Positions 1 to 8,556 of a stretch of 64,000 nucleotides of DNA are shown one piece after another (position 1 is the first letter of the stretch; every line of letters begins with the position of its first letter). The DNA lies in assembly GCA_034520215.1 (NCBI GenBank), contig JAXHNR010000002.1, positions 204,060-268,059 of the forward strand, read 5' to 3'. The notes under the pieces are model-generated. The model was not told the DNA's origin. It did no database searches and worked only from the letters and a program-made list of their open reading frames with translations. The translations under genes and the position numbers were made by a program. The stretch is from Candidatus Krumholzibacteriota bacterium (GTDB lineage: Bacteria; Krumholzibacteriota; Krumholzibacteriia; Krumholzibacteriales; WJIX01).

Positions 1-293
1 TTAAAGACACTGAAGGTTTAATAGAAAGTGCTCGTGAGGCGAAAGACCTGGGGTTTGCGGGAAAGGGAGTCATTCATCCTTCTCAGATTGAACCCGTACA
101 TGATGTTTTCGCCCCCGGGATTGAAGAGATTGAATACGCCAGGAAAGTCGTTTCCGCTATTGACGAGGCGCGGGAAAAGGGAAGTGGAGTTGCTACTATA
201 GGGAGGAAAATGATCGATGCTCCCATTGAAAAAAGAGCCAGGAAGGTTCTAAGTATCGCGGAGACTCTCGGTCTGATCGATAAAACAGGGTGA
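1..293 (+). CDS. citE: Citrate lyase beta subunit (CitE), C-terminal part
   Basis: Only the last 96 codons are present; the gene begins before the window. The CitE/HpcH aldolase family cleaves (3S)-citryl-CoA (or citryl-ACP) to acetyl thioester and oxaloacetate in the cytoplasm. The visible part carries the family's C-terminal signature: a GKGVIHPSQI stretch (residues about 20-29 of the fragment) followed by an A-rich helix and an IGRKMIDAP segment, which closes the TIM barrel in CitE-like proteins. The stop is followed 46 bp later by citF, consistent with a citDEF-type operon. A short perfect hairpin lies between the two genes. The fragment alone cannot separate CitE from other citrate-lyase-like CoA lyases; the citF neighbour decides it. 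Confidence 0.9.
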   Translation, partial: KDTEGLIESAREAKDLGFAGKGVIHPSQIEPVHDVFAPGIEEIEYARKVVSAIDEAREKGSGVATIGRKMIDAPIEKRARKVLSIAETLGLIDKTG

Positions 294-301
294 AATTCAA
301 C

Positions 302-318
302 AGCGGGCACAGCCCGCT
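302..318 (+). other. Intercistronic hairpin between citE and citF
   Basis: A perfect 7-bp inverted repeat (AGCGGGC / GCCCGCT) with an ACA loop lies 8 bp after the citE stop and 21 bp before the citF start. No T-run follows, so it is more likely an mRNA-stability or translation element than a terminator. Confidence 0.4.
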
Positions 319-339
319 AAGAAATATGGGGGATGGGGC

Positions 340-1884
340 ATGAAAATGATTCGAAACGCCGCGGGAAGAATGGTCCCGGATGAAATTGACGGGAAGAAGC
401 TCAAACCCTTTAAAGGGGCGCACGAAGATCACGGCGGCGGAAGGAAAATAGGACCGCCTATAAGAGCGATTGCCGACTATAAGACAAAAATCCGATCCTC
501 TCTGGATGAGGCGATTGATGACTGTAACCTGAAGAACGGTATGACGGTGTCGTTTCATCATCATCTGAGAAACGGAGATCACCTCGGCAACATGGTTGTT
601 GACAAGCTCGCCGAAAGGGGCTTGAAAGATATGGTTGTGGCTCCTTCGGCGCTCTTCCCTGTTCATGAACCGATTGTAAAACATATAGAAAACGGAGTTG
701 TCTCACATATTGAAGGGTCGATGAACGGCCCGGTGGGAAAGGCTTGCTCTCTTGGAAAGATGAACAAAACTTGTGTGCTTCGTTCTCACGGGGGTCGTTA
801 CAGGGCGATACAGGATGGGGATTTACATATAGACGCGGCGTTCATAGCGGCGCCGGTCGCCGATCCCCACGGTAACGCGAGCGGGCGGGGCGGGCCGTCA
901 GCGTGCGGTGTTCTGGGGTATTCGCTTGCCGATTCACTTTACGCGGATAATGTTATTGTTGTAACAGACAACCTTGTTCCTTTCCCCAATTATCCATGGA
1001 CAATAAGGGGCGGCAACGTGGATCATGTCTGCCAGGTGGAAAATCTGGGTGACCCTGAAAAGATACTGTCCGGAACCACGAGATTAACACGAAGCCCTAC
1101 ACGGCTCCTGATTGCCCAATACGCGGCGAGAGTTATCGAAGATACGGGGATTATGAATGAACCGGAATTTTCTTTCCAGGCGGGAGCGGGGGGAATTTCC
1201 CTGGCATTTTTAAAATATTTGGCTGAAATTATGAGGAAGCAGGGCGTTAAGGCTGATTTCGCGAGAGGCGGATCGACAAAATTCATGGTGGATATGCTTC
1301 AAGAGGGGCTTATAGATTATATTCTTGACCTTCAGTGTTTCGATATACCCGCTGTCGAGTCGGTTATAAAAAACCCCAGGCATATTGAATCGGATCCCTT
1401 TACATCATACAATTATCACACAAAGGGTAATCTGGCCACGCGGGCGAAAGCAGCTGTTCTCGGCGCGACTGAAGTCGACCTGGATTTTAACGTTAATGTG
1501 AACACCCATTCCGACGGATGGCTGCTTCACGGAACAGGCGGCTTCACCGATGTCTGTGACAGCGGCTGTACGATTATTACCGTGCCTCTTTTGAGGGGGC
1601 GGGTCTCCTCTATAGTCGACAGTGTTACAACTGTAACGTCACCCGGAGAACTAATTGATGTAATCGTTACAGAACGGGGAATCGCAGTTAATCCGAAGAG
1701 GAAGGACCTCATAGAAAATCTAAAAGGAAGCGATCTTCCGTTAAAACCGATTGAAGAATTAAGGCAAATGGCGGTCGATATTGCCGGTACGCCGAAGAAA
1801 CCGGAGTATGAAGACAGAATTGTGCCTCTTATAGAATATCGCGACGGAACAATTATAGATACCGTGAAGCAGTTGAAACTATAG
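340..1884 (+). CDS. citF: Citrate lyase alpha subunit (citrate:ACP/CoA transferase)
   Basis: The 514-aa product has the full length expected for CitF (about 500-520 aa). CitF swaps the acetyl group of the acetyl-ACP prosthetic group for citrate, so that CitE can cleave the citryl thioester. Family stretches visible are GRMVPDEI near the N-terminus, SFHHHLRNGDH (about 69-79), HGGRYRAIQDG (about 150), APVADPHGNASG (about 170), and the CoA-transferase-like end TERGIAVNP. The start follows a purine-rich GGGGGATGGGG stretch; a second ATG six bases later is possible. It sits 46 bp after citE, so probably co-transcribed. No citX/citG (prosthetic-group genes) or citrate carrier follows, so these would lie upstream of the window or elsewhere. 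With CitE it serves citrate fermentation or acetyl-CoA/oxaloacetate turnover. Confidence 0.93.
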   Translation: MKMIRNAAGRMVPDEIDGKKLKPFKGAHEDHGGGRKIGPPIRAIADYKTKIRSSLDEAIDDCNLKNGMTVSFHHHLRNGDHLGNMVVDKLAERGLKDMVVAPSALFPVHEPIVKHIENGVVSHIEGSMNGPVGKACSLGKMNKTCVLRSHGGRYRAIQDGDLHIDAAFIAAPVADPHGNASGRGGPSACGVLGYSLADSLYADNVIVVTDNLVPFPNYPWTIRGGNVDHVCQVENLGDPEKILSGTTRLTRSPTRLLIAQYAARVIEDTGIMNEPEFSFQAGAGGISLAFLKYLAEIMRKQGVKADFARGGSTKFMVDMLQEGLIDYILDLQCFDIPAVESVIKNPRHIESDPFTSYNYHTKGNLATRAKAAVLGATEVDLDFNVNVNTHSDGWLLHGTGGFTDVCDSGCTIITVPLLRGRVSSIVDSVTTVTSPGELIDVIVTERGIAVNPKRKDLIENLKGSDLPLKPIEELRQMAVDIAGTPKKPEYEDRIVPLIEYRDGTIIDTVKQLKL

Positions 1885-1947
1885 GGCGCCGGACGAGTGT
1901 TTTAGAATTTTAAAACCGGGGAAAGGGACCGGCCAGCGGACAGGGTT

Positions 1948-4875
1948 CTAAAATAGTTTATTTATCCCCACAGTCCATCTGAAATCCCATTTGTCCTCTC
2001 CGCCCACAATAGCGGGATTGCTGAGGTAGAGAGGGAATTCGGCTGTGACACCAAACAGGCTGATACCTATGCCGAAATCGCTGATCCCGTCCTTGAATAT
2101 ACCGGAGCTTACTCCCAGCTGGTCTATTTCCTCTCCGGAGAGCCCCGAGAACGGATCCTTGTCATATACCCCGCCCCAATCGTAGAAGAGATAGAGGTCC
2201 CGTTTAAATTTCATCTTCTCAGGCAGAGGAAAAGGCAGCTGAACTTCAAAGTTTGACGCGTAAACGCGTTTGAAGCTCAACGCGCAGTCGAAATAGCCCC
2301 GGAGATTAGCGCTTCCGGGAACACGGAAATTATTATAACTGTCTTTCCAGAAAGCCCCCTTGCTTCTGAGCCAGAAATAGTTTTCCCTGACGAGAGGCCC
2401 GGCGCCGCTGAGGCGGTATTTCTCCTGAAGTGGAGGATTGATAGAACTGTGGCCGGCGTAGAATCTCATCCTCGGCTTGAAGGGAACGGGAAATCTCTTC
2501 GACGGGCTGACTCTGAGCTCGAGTGAAGATTTTTCGTAGTTATAATCACTGCCCCAGAAAGAACGGTCGAAGGAGAACTTAAAGCCGGTATCAAACAGGT
2601 CTGTTTTCGGGTAAATGGAGACACTGAGTCCGCTTTTAATATTAACACCTTTTTCGTATGTGCCCCGATAGACATAGGACGTATCTGTAAGTTCATTGTA
2701 GGCGAATTTGAATGAGAGATGCTTCGCCCCGGGGTCATAGTAGCTTTTTCTTAGAATTTTGTTTAACCTCAATGAGGCGCCCTGCCTGCCTTCTCTGTAA
2801 TATCCTGTTAATTTTAATGATGCGTCCCGCCCCAGGTAACCTATGGGATGTTCGAAATCAGTGTAGAAATCGTATTTTTCACTCTCCGCGCTGTACAGTG
2901 ACTGAAGGGTAAATTTGCGGTACCTGTTGTCATAGCCGCCCTTTAATCTGAGGCCGAATTTCGCGCCGTCGATGTCGTTGTAGAAACCTATCGGAAGCCA
3001 GCGCAGCTGGTAAGCGTCCTGTGGATAACGGATGCCCGCGGGGTTGTCGAACGCGAGATCTCTTCTGCGCGGCTGAAAGTTATCGATCTGGTATATATCG
3101 AGTATTTCATTTGCCGGATTGACAGCCGCCGATACAGGGGGATTTTTAAAAGTGTAGCTCTTTTCTATAACCCTGAGCATTCCGTCAACGCGTTTTGAAA
3201 GGGTATTTCCGTTCGCGAATCTGAAAACCAGAGAAAGGGGGGTGATCATTTCCCCCTTTCGTTCGATATCAACAGTTGCTTCGTAGTCTTCCCCGGATTT
3301 TTCTACGTCAAAACGTTTGAGTTTATAATCGCACTCCTTTGTAGTATGGAGCCATTGTCTGAACAGTTCCTCCAGGTCCATCCCGGAGACTTCTTCACAC
3401 ACGGAGAGAAAGGCCTCTTCGTCGACGTGCTTGAATTTCCATCTTTCAAAATAAGTGTGTATGATTTCATCGAATTTTTGATCTCCCACTATATATCGAA
3501 TGTATCTTAGAAAGAGAGAACCTTTGAGATAGACCATTGTCCTCGCGTTATTTTTGAATTCGTGATAGGGAGTGGCGACACGTTCAGCGTAACCTGTGCG
3601 GTGAGCGGTAATAACGGGTTTTGAAATTCTTTCCCATAAATTGATACCGGAAGGGGAAAGCAGTCCGCTGTCTTTTCCGGCCCTGCCGAAAGGACCGTAA
3701 TTATCATAGGAGTAGCGCAGAGTCTGGTATTGAGTGAACCCTTCATCCATCCATGCTTCGGCGCGCTCGTCATTCGCGAGCATGCCGTAGAAATAGTTGT
3801 GGCCAACCTCATGAAGTATCAAATCTTCATCGGGGCTGCCGTTCATGACAAGCATTGGATATTCCATACCGCCGCCGGTTGGGCAATCGACTATGCTTAT
3901 CTGAGGGTATCCGTAGGGTCCGGCGAATTCTTCGAGCCACTTCATCGTTCTGAGTCCGCGGGCGAGAACAGAGTCTTTCCACGCCGAGCTTGACTTTCTG
4001 TAGAAACTCATGATTTGAATATTATGCCATGTAGTGTCCTGAACCACAAATTCGGGATCCGCGCACCAGGCGAAATCATGGACTTTCCGTGCTCTGAAAT
4101 GAACCGTTTTTTTCCCCGGGGAAGAATCATCTTTAAGGCTTTCTTTCAAACCGGATTTGCCCCAGCCCGGATCACCGGAGACGGGAACGCCCGTAGAGGC
4201 GACAACGTATTCATCAGGAAGAGTAATATAGACATCAAAATCGCAGAATTCACCGTAGAATTCTCCCTTTCTGAATTGATCCGGATGCCAGCCGTTCTTG
4301 TCGTAGACTGCAATTTTCGGATACCATTGAGCTATATCATAGTGATTGCCGCTAAAACCTGAGCGTCCGATTCTTTTCCTGATTTTTTCCTTAAATTCTA
4401 TTTCCAGAGTTTCTTTGCCGCCCGGAGGAAGGGGAGAGGGAAACTCTGCGGAGAGTATTGTGCCCTCGACATGGAACTTGATTTCCTCGCCCCCCGAGGA
4501 AAGTTTTGTTATATCTATCCATCCCCGGTTTGATTCCGGCAGGCCCGCTAGAAAATATTTAGTTCCAGGCATATGGTCTCTGACGAGTTGAGTGACTTTA
4601 TCCCTGTAGGCGTTCGGATAGAGGTGGAAGAAAAACCGGCTTAGAGTATCGGGAGAATTGTTTGTGTATACGATTTTTTCGCTGCCCGCGAGTGTATGGT
4701 CTTCGGTATCCAGGGTTACGCGGATCTCGCAATCAACCTCCTGCTGCCAGTATGGCCGGTCTAAGCCGGCATAGTATTTTCCCCGTTGAGATAAGGCGTC
4801 ATCGGGATTCAGGGCCGTCAAAAGAAAAGGGAGCAGGAAAGAGTTTATTATTGCGGTTGACCGGAGAATCTTCAT
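1948..4875 (-). CDS. M1 family metallopeptidase fused to an Omp85-like outer-membrane barrel
   Basis: 975 aa from an ATG at 4875 that follows GGAAGGA and opens a signal peptide (hydrophobic residues about 8-22). An in-frame upstream start at 4935 would spoil the signal and lacks a ribosome site. The M1 (gluzincin aminopeptidase) domain has GGGMEYP (GxMEN equivalent) and the zinc site HEVGH-x18-E (His355, Glu356, His359, Glu378). After about residue 640 the sequence changes to alternating amphipathic strands rich in Tyr/Arg/Gly. It includes FRVPG..NLRGY (about 849-860), then a LYLFYDWGGVYD strand, and ends in a terminal Phe (GINKLF). An LRGY/VRGY motif, a late D-x-G-x-V strand and a C-terminal Phe are Omp85/BamA barrel features. 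I infer a peptidase tethered to, or exported by, its own outer-membrane barrel. It is divergent from the M16 pair. The M1 call is firm; the Omp85 assignment is by eye. Confidence 0.85.
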   Translation of the reverse strand: MKILRSTAIINSFLLPFLLTALNPDDALSQRGKYYAGLDRPYWQQEVDCEIRVTLDTEDHTLAGSEKIVYTNNSPDTLSRFFFHLYPNAYRDKVTQLVRDHMPGTKYFLAGLPESNRGWIDITKLSSGGEEIKFHVEGTILSAEFPSPLPPGGKETLEIEFKEKIRKRIGRSGFSGNHYDIAQWYPKIAVYDKNGWHPDQFRKGEFYGEFCDFDVYITLPDEYVVASTGVPVSGDPGWGKSGLKESLKDDSSPGKKTVHFRARKVHDFAWCADPEFVVQDTTWHNIQIMSFYRKSSSAWKDSVLARGLRTMKWLEEFAGPYGYPQISIVDCPTGGGMEYPMLVMNGSPDEDLILHEVGHNYFYGMLANDERAEAWMDEGFTQYQTLRYSYDNYGPFGRAGKDSGLLSPSGINLWERISKPVITAHRTGYAERVATPYHEFKNNARTMVYLKGSLFLRYIRYIVGDQKFDEIIHTYFERWKFKHVDEEAFLSVCEEVSGMDLEELFRQWLHTTKECDYKLKRFDVEKSGEDYEATVDIERKGEMITPLSLVFRFANGNTLSKRVDGMLRVIEKSYTFKNPPVSAAVNPANEILDIYQIDNFQPRRRDLAFDNPAGIRYPQDAYQLRWLPIGFYNDIDGAKFGLRLKGGYDNRYRKFTLQSLYSAESEKYDFYTDFEHPIGYLGRDASLKLTGYYREGRQGASLRLNKILRKSYYDPGAKHLSFKFAYNELTDTSYVYRGTYEKGVNIKSGLSVSIYPKTDLFDTGFKFSFDRSFWGSDYNYEKSSLELRVSPSKRFPVPFKPRMRFYAGHSSINPPLQEKYRLSGAGPLVRENYFWLRSKGAFWKDSYNNFRVPGSANLRGYFDCALSFKRVYASNFEVQLPFPLPEKMKFKRDLYLFYDWGGVYDKDPFSGLSGEEIDQLGVSSGIFKDGISDFGIGISLFGVTAEFPLYLSNPAIVGGEDKWDFRWTVGINKLF

Positions 4876-5119
4876 AATTATTCCTTCCAGAATACTTTTG
4901 CATTCTATGCAGATTACATGAATATTATAAAACATCCGTATGCCATTAATTTATAACAGCTTTTTAAAAATAATCAAGTCTGTTAAATGATGTAAGGGTT
5001 TTTTGTTGTATACTTGACCGAATTGCTGATAGAATGCCGCTTATAAATTGTCAAACGTGAAAACAGGCAAGGGTATTTTCTGTTTTTTTCTGATGTCGCG
5101 ATACCTGAAAGGGGGAAAC

Positions 5120-7027
5120 GTGAATAGAGATCGAAGAAAAGTTTTCTTCATTGCCGTCTTTCTCGCGGTAGCTGTTTTTATGCAGTCTCCCGCCAGTGGG
5201 GCCAAGCTGGAGGAAAAGGTAAAAGAGTTTGAGCTTGAAAACGGAATGAAATTTCTGATTGTCAATCGTGACGAGGCGCCCGTGATGTTCGGCGCCATAG
5301 TTATGGATGTAGGTTCGGCAAATGAGTGGCCTAATGTTACGGGGATTTCTCATCTTCTTGAACATATGATGTTTAAAGGCACAAAGATGATGGGAACGGA
5401 GAATTATGAGGCAGAGATTCCCTATATCGAAAAAACAGACTCGCTCGGCGAAAGAAGCATTAAACTCAGAAAAGAAATTGGCGAGTGGCGGTTTAAAATA
5501 TTCGAAGATTTCAGCAAGGATGTAGTTTCCGGTTTTTCTGTGGAAGAAACCGGTGAAGCCGGAACGGATAAGTCCAGCCAGAACAGTCTCGTGGTAAAGA
5601 AGATCAAAGCCATGAAAACATTACCCGACAGCATTGCAGAAAGGGATTATCTGCTTGAGGATGGCGGAACTGATTATCTGAAGATGTACCTGGAGTATAA
5701 AACGGCGTGGGCCGAACTCTACAGGCTCCTTGAAGAGCAGAGGGAAAAATATATTGTAAATAATGAATTATGGGAAACTTATCAGAACAACGGAGTACGC
5801 TTTCTAAATGCCGGCACTTCTTACGATTTTACCGTGTATTTCGCCTACCTGCCGGCGAACAGGCTCGAGCTCTGGATGACAGCGGAATCCGACCGTATGG
5901 ATCAGCCTGTATTCAGAGAGTTCTGGACGGAACGCGATGTAGTTATGGAGGAGAGGAGGTTGGGAGAAAACGATCCGGACGATGTTATGAGAGAGAGTTT
6001 CTACGCGGCAGCATTCAAGGCCTGTCCGTATAAATGGCCTGTGGTAGGATGGATGAGTGATCTTCGGACTATCGACCGGAAGGAGCTTGCCGGGTACCAT
6101 AAAAAGTACTACTCACCCAATAACGCGACAGCTGTAATTGTCGGTGATGTTGATGTCGAAAAGGTAAAGAAGATGGCAGTGAAATATTTTGAGCCGATTC
6201 CCGCACAACCTCCCGTTCCTCCAATCGAAACAAGGGAGCCGGAGCAGCAGGGCGAAGTCAGAATAGAAATAGAACACAGCGCAAACCCGAAGCTTATGAT
6301 AGGTTATCACAAGCCGAATTATCCAGATCCCCGGGGACTGGCCTTTTCGGTAATGGCTGATATTCTCGGCGCCGGAAAGACGTCGCGTCTGTACAAATCT
6401 ATCTATGAAGAGCAGGAATTGACAGCGGACGCTCCAAGCGTATATATCGGTCCCTCGGAGCGTTATGATAATATGCTCGTTATCAGCGCGGCGCCGAGAC
6501 ACCCTCACACACTCAAGGAGGTTGAAGAGGCGATATACACCGAGCTGGACAAGCTAAAAGAAGAACTTGTTACCGAAAGAGAGCTGCAGCGCGTGAAGAA
6601 CAAGACCAACGCTTCTATGGTTCGTTCGATGGGATCTAATCTCGGGATAGGATTTCAGCTTCTTACAGGCGAGATCTACTATGGAGATTACGCCGAAATG
6701 TTCGAGATGATTGAAAAGCTCAAAAAAGTGGAGGCCGAGGAAATAAGAGACGCGGCAAGAGAATTCCTGAAAAAGAAGAATCGGGTTGTCGCGCGCAGGG
6801 TTCAGGTTAAAGAGGATGAGGATAAGTCCGGAGATGAAGAGATGAGCCCGATGAAGAAATATCAGAAGGATGTCATGAGATATATAAAATCTCTTCCTCC
6901 GCAGGAACAGATGGAAATAGGAAAGAAGTTCCAGAGCATGAGATCCAGGAAAGAAATGATGGAATTCGGGAAGGAATTGTTCGAGAGAGCAAAAGCCGCG
7001 GGTTATATTAAAGAGGAAGGAGAATGA
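5120..7027 (+). CDS. M16 family zinc peptidase (pitrilysin/PqqL-like), secreted
   Basis: 635 aa from a GTG at 5120 behind GGGGGA. This start gives a clean signal peptide (basic NRDRRK, a hydrophobic stretch, then a small-residue cleavage region near PASGA). A TTG at 5048 in frame has no ribosome site. The inverted zinc motif HLLEH is at residues 78-82. The matching family segment ERDVVMEERR, holding the third ligand Glu, comes at about 277, roughly 195 residues later instead of the usual 75-80, so an insertion of about 115 charged, helix-prone residues separates them. The C-terminal M16 subdomain has GAGKTSRLYKSI (about 420). The charged tail may be coiled-coil. It overlaps the next M16 gene, the usual active/inactive pair of periplasmic M16 proteases. 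Confidence 0.92.
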   Translation: MNRDRRKVFFIAVFLAVAVFMQSPASGAKLEEKVKEFELENGMKFLIVNRDEAPVMFGAIVMDVGSANEWPNVTGISHLLEHMMFKGTKMMGTENYEAEIPYIEKTDSLGERSIKLRKEIGEWRFKIFEDFSKDVVSGFSVEETGEAGTDKSSQNSLVVKKIKAMKTLPDSIAERDYLLEDGGTDYLKMYLEYKTAWAELYRLLEEQREKYIVNNELWETYQNNGVRFLNAGTSYDFTVYFAYLPANRLELWMTAESDRMDQPVFREFWTERDVVMEERRLGENDPDDVMRESFYAAAFKACPYKWPVVGWMSDLRTIDRKELAGYHKKYYSPNNATAVIVGDVDVEKVKKMAVKYFEPIPAQPPVPPIETREPEQQGEVRIEIEHSANPKLMIGYHKPNYPDPRGLAFSVMADILGAGKTSRLYKSIYEEQELTADAPSVYIGPSERYDNMLVISAAPRHPHTLKEVEEAIYTELDKLKEELVTERELQRVKNKTNASMVRSMGSNLGIGFQLLTGEIYYGDYAEMFEMIEKLKKVEAEEIRDAAREFLKKKNRVVARRVQVKEDEDKSGDEEMSPMKKYQKDVMRYIKSLPPQEQMEIGKKFQSMRSRKEMMEFGKELFERAKAAGYIKEEGE

Positions 7028-7029
7028 CA

Positions 7030-8451
7030 ATGAAGAGCAGACTATTTGTATTACTCCTTGCCGGTTTGACGGCTGTTTCGTGCGGAAAGCACAGGGCCGG
7101 GGTGAGCGTGGAGAGGACACATCCGAGTAATCTGGAGTATCCGAAGCTTAAAGTCGAGACGCCTGAATACACACTGGTCAAGCTTGATAATGGCATAGAA
7201 GGGTTTTTCATAGAAGATCATGAGGTGCCGGTTGTAAACATTACGATGCTGGTAAAGACTTATTATCCTGACAAAAACAAGCTTGGACGAAACGAGATGG
7301 CAAACTGGGTTATGAGAAACGGCGGAACGGAAAAGTGGCCGTCCGATAAGCTTAATGACGAATTGGAATTTCTCGCAGCCCACATAAACTTTAACGGCGG
7401 GGGGCTGAGCACCAGGATATCTCTTAACTGTCTTAAAAAGGATCTGCCGCGTGTGCTTGGTATATACGCCGACCTTATAATGAATCCGGTTTTCCCCGAG
7501 GAAAAAATTGAGATGAAGCGGAAAACCATGCTTGAAGAGTTAAGGCGTAAAAATGACAAGCCGATGAATATTGCCAGAAGAGAGTACCGAAAACTTGTAT
7601 ATAAAGGACACCCATACGGATGGAGCCGCACGGAGGAAGCGTGCAACAGGATTGCCAGGGAGGATCTTGTAAAATTCCACGAGAAATACTTCCATCCCGG
7701 CAACACTATAATAGGAATAAGCGGAGATGTGACAGAATCTGAAATAACAGATCTTCTCGAGGAGAATTTTTCCGGATGGGAAAGAAAAGATGTCGAGATT
7801 GAGGATTTTCCCCAGGTTCAGATAGATGAAAAAGAGAACTATAACTACGTTTATAAGGGGGACATGAATCAGGCTTATATTATGATAGGACATCTGGGCA
7901 TTAAGAATGATAATCCGGACAGATGCGCGATAGACATTATGAACTATATCCTCGGGGGAGGATCGTTCGCCTCATGGATCACGGAAGAAGTGAGGGTTAA
8001 AAGAGGCCTCGCGTATTCAGCGGGGTCATCTTTCAGTCCGGGAAGCTTCGCGAAGGGTACTTTCACCGCTTATTCTCAAACTAAAGCGGGCGAGTACAGC
8101 AGGACGATCAATCTGATTTACGATCAGATAGAGCGCATGAAAAATGAGGGGCCGACACAGAAAGAGTTCGACAAAGCTGTAGACTCATTTCTTAACAGCC
8201 ATGTTTTCGATTATGAGTCAAAGGAAGCTATAGTAAGAAGGCTAATCGATCTGAGATTTCAGGGAAGACCGCTTGACACACCCGAAAAGGATATGGAAAA
8301 ATACGCTTCTCTTACGATTGACGACGTAATCAGGGCCGCCGGGAAGTATCTCAGGCCGGAGGATTTTACGGTTCTTGTAGTAGGAGATAAGGAAAAGTTC
8401 GATAAGCCCTTAAGCACATTTGGAGAAGTGAATGAAATAGAGATCGAGTAA
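7030..8451 (+). CDS. M16 family peptidase-like lipoprotein, zinc site lost
   Basis: 473 aa. The first ATG (7024) overlaps the upstream stop, but the ATG at 7030 is better spaced from AAGGAGA and starts MKSRLFVLLLAG. The signal ends in the lipobox AVSC, so it should be a periplasmic lipoprotein. It aligns in pattern with M16 proteins (ELRRKNDKPMNIARREYRKLVYKGHPYG; GGGSFASWITEEVRVKRGLAYSAGSSF), but where HxxEH is expected it reads GRNEMANWV. It is therefore probably the non-catalytic partner that forms a closed chamber with the active subunit encoded just upstream. The pair is one translationally coupled operon, followed by a terminator at 8477. Confidence 0.9.
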   Translation: MKSRLFVLLLAGLTAVSCGKHRAGVSVERTHPSNLEYPKLKVETPEYTLVKLDNGIEGFFIEDHEVPVVNITMLVKTYYPDKNKLGRNEMANWVMRNGGTEKWPSDKLNDELEFLAAHINFNGGGLSTRISLNCLKKDLPRVLGIYADLIMNPVFPEEKIEMKRKTMLEELRRKNDKPMNIARREYRKLVYKGHPYGWSRTEEACNRIAREDLVKFHEKYFHPGNTIIGISGDVTESEITDLLEENFSGWERKDVEIEDFPQVQIDEKENYNYVYKGDMNQAYIMIGHLGIKNDNPDRCAIDIMNYILGGGSFASWITEEVRVKRGLAYSAGSSFSPGSFAKGTFTAYSQTKAGEYSRTINLIYDQIERMKNEGPTQKEFDKAVDSFLNSHVFDYESKEAIVRRLIDLRFQGRPLDTPEKDMEKYASLTIDDVIRAAGKYLRPEDFTVLVVGDKEKFDKPLSTFGEVNEIEIE

Positions 8452-8476
8452 TGCCGAGGCCGATCTTTTGATATTA

Positions 8477-8509
8477 AGCGGCGCCGCTAGAGATATCGGC
8501 GCCGCTTTT
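8477..8509 (+). terminator. Rho-independent terminator after the M16 pair
   Basis: Perfect 10-bp GC-rich stem (AGCGGCGCCG / CGGCGCCGCT) with a 10-base loop, followed by TTTTA, 25 bp after the M16 lipoprotein stop. It lies between convergent genes, so it may also limit read-through from nadE. Confidence 0.8.
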
Positions 8510-8556
8510 ATAAGAAGATATTATAATCGGCATAAGAGATTCGAACTTATAAGTTG

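Noticed and set aside
1900-1953. TTTTAGAA / TTCTAAAA inverted repeat between citF and the M1 gene
   Set aside because: 38 bases apart and AT-rich; too weak to call a bidirectional terminator.
6554-7120. 188-aa open frame opposite the M16 genes
   Set aside because: Covers the end of one M16 gene and the start of the next, both with clear motifs; shadow frame.
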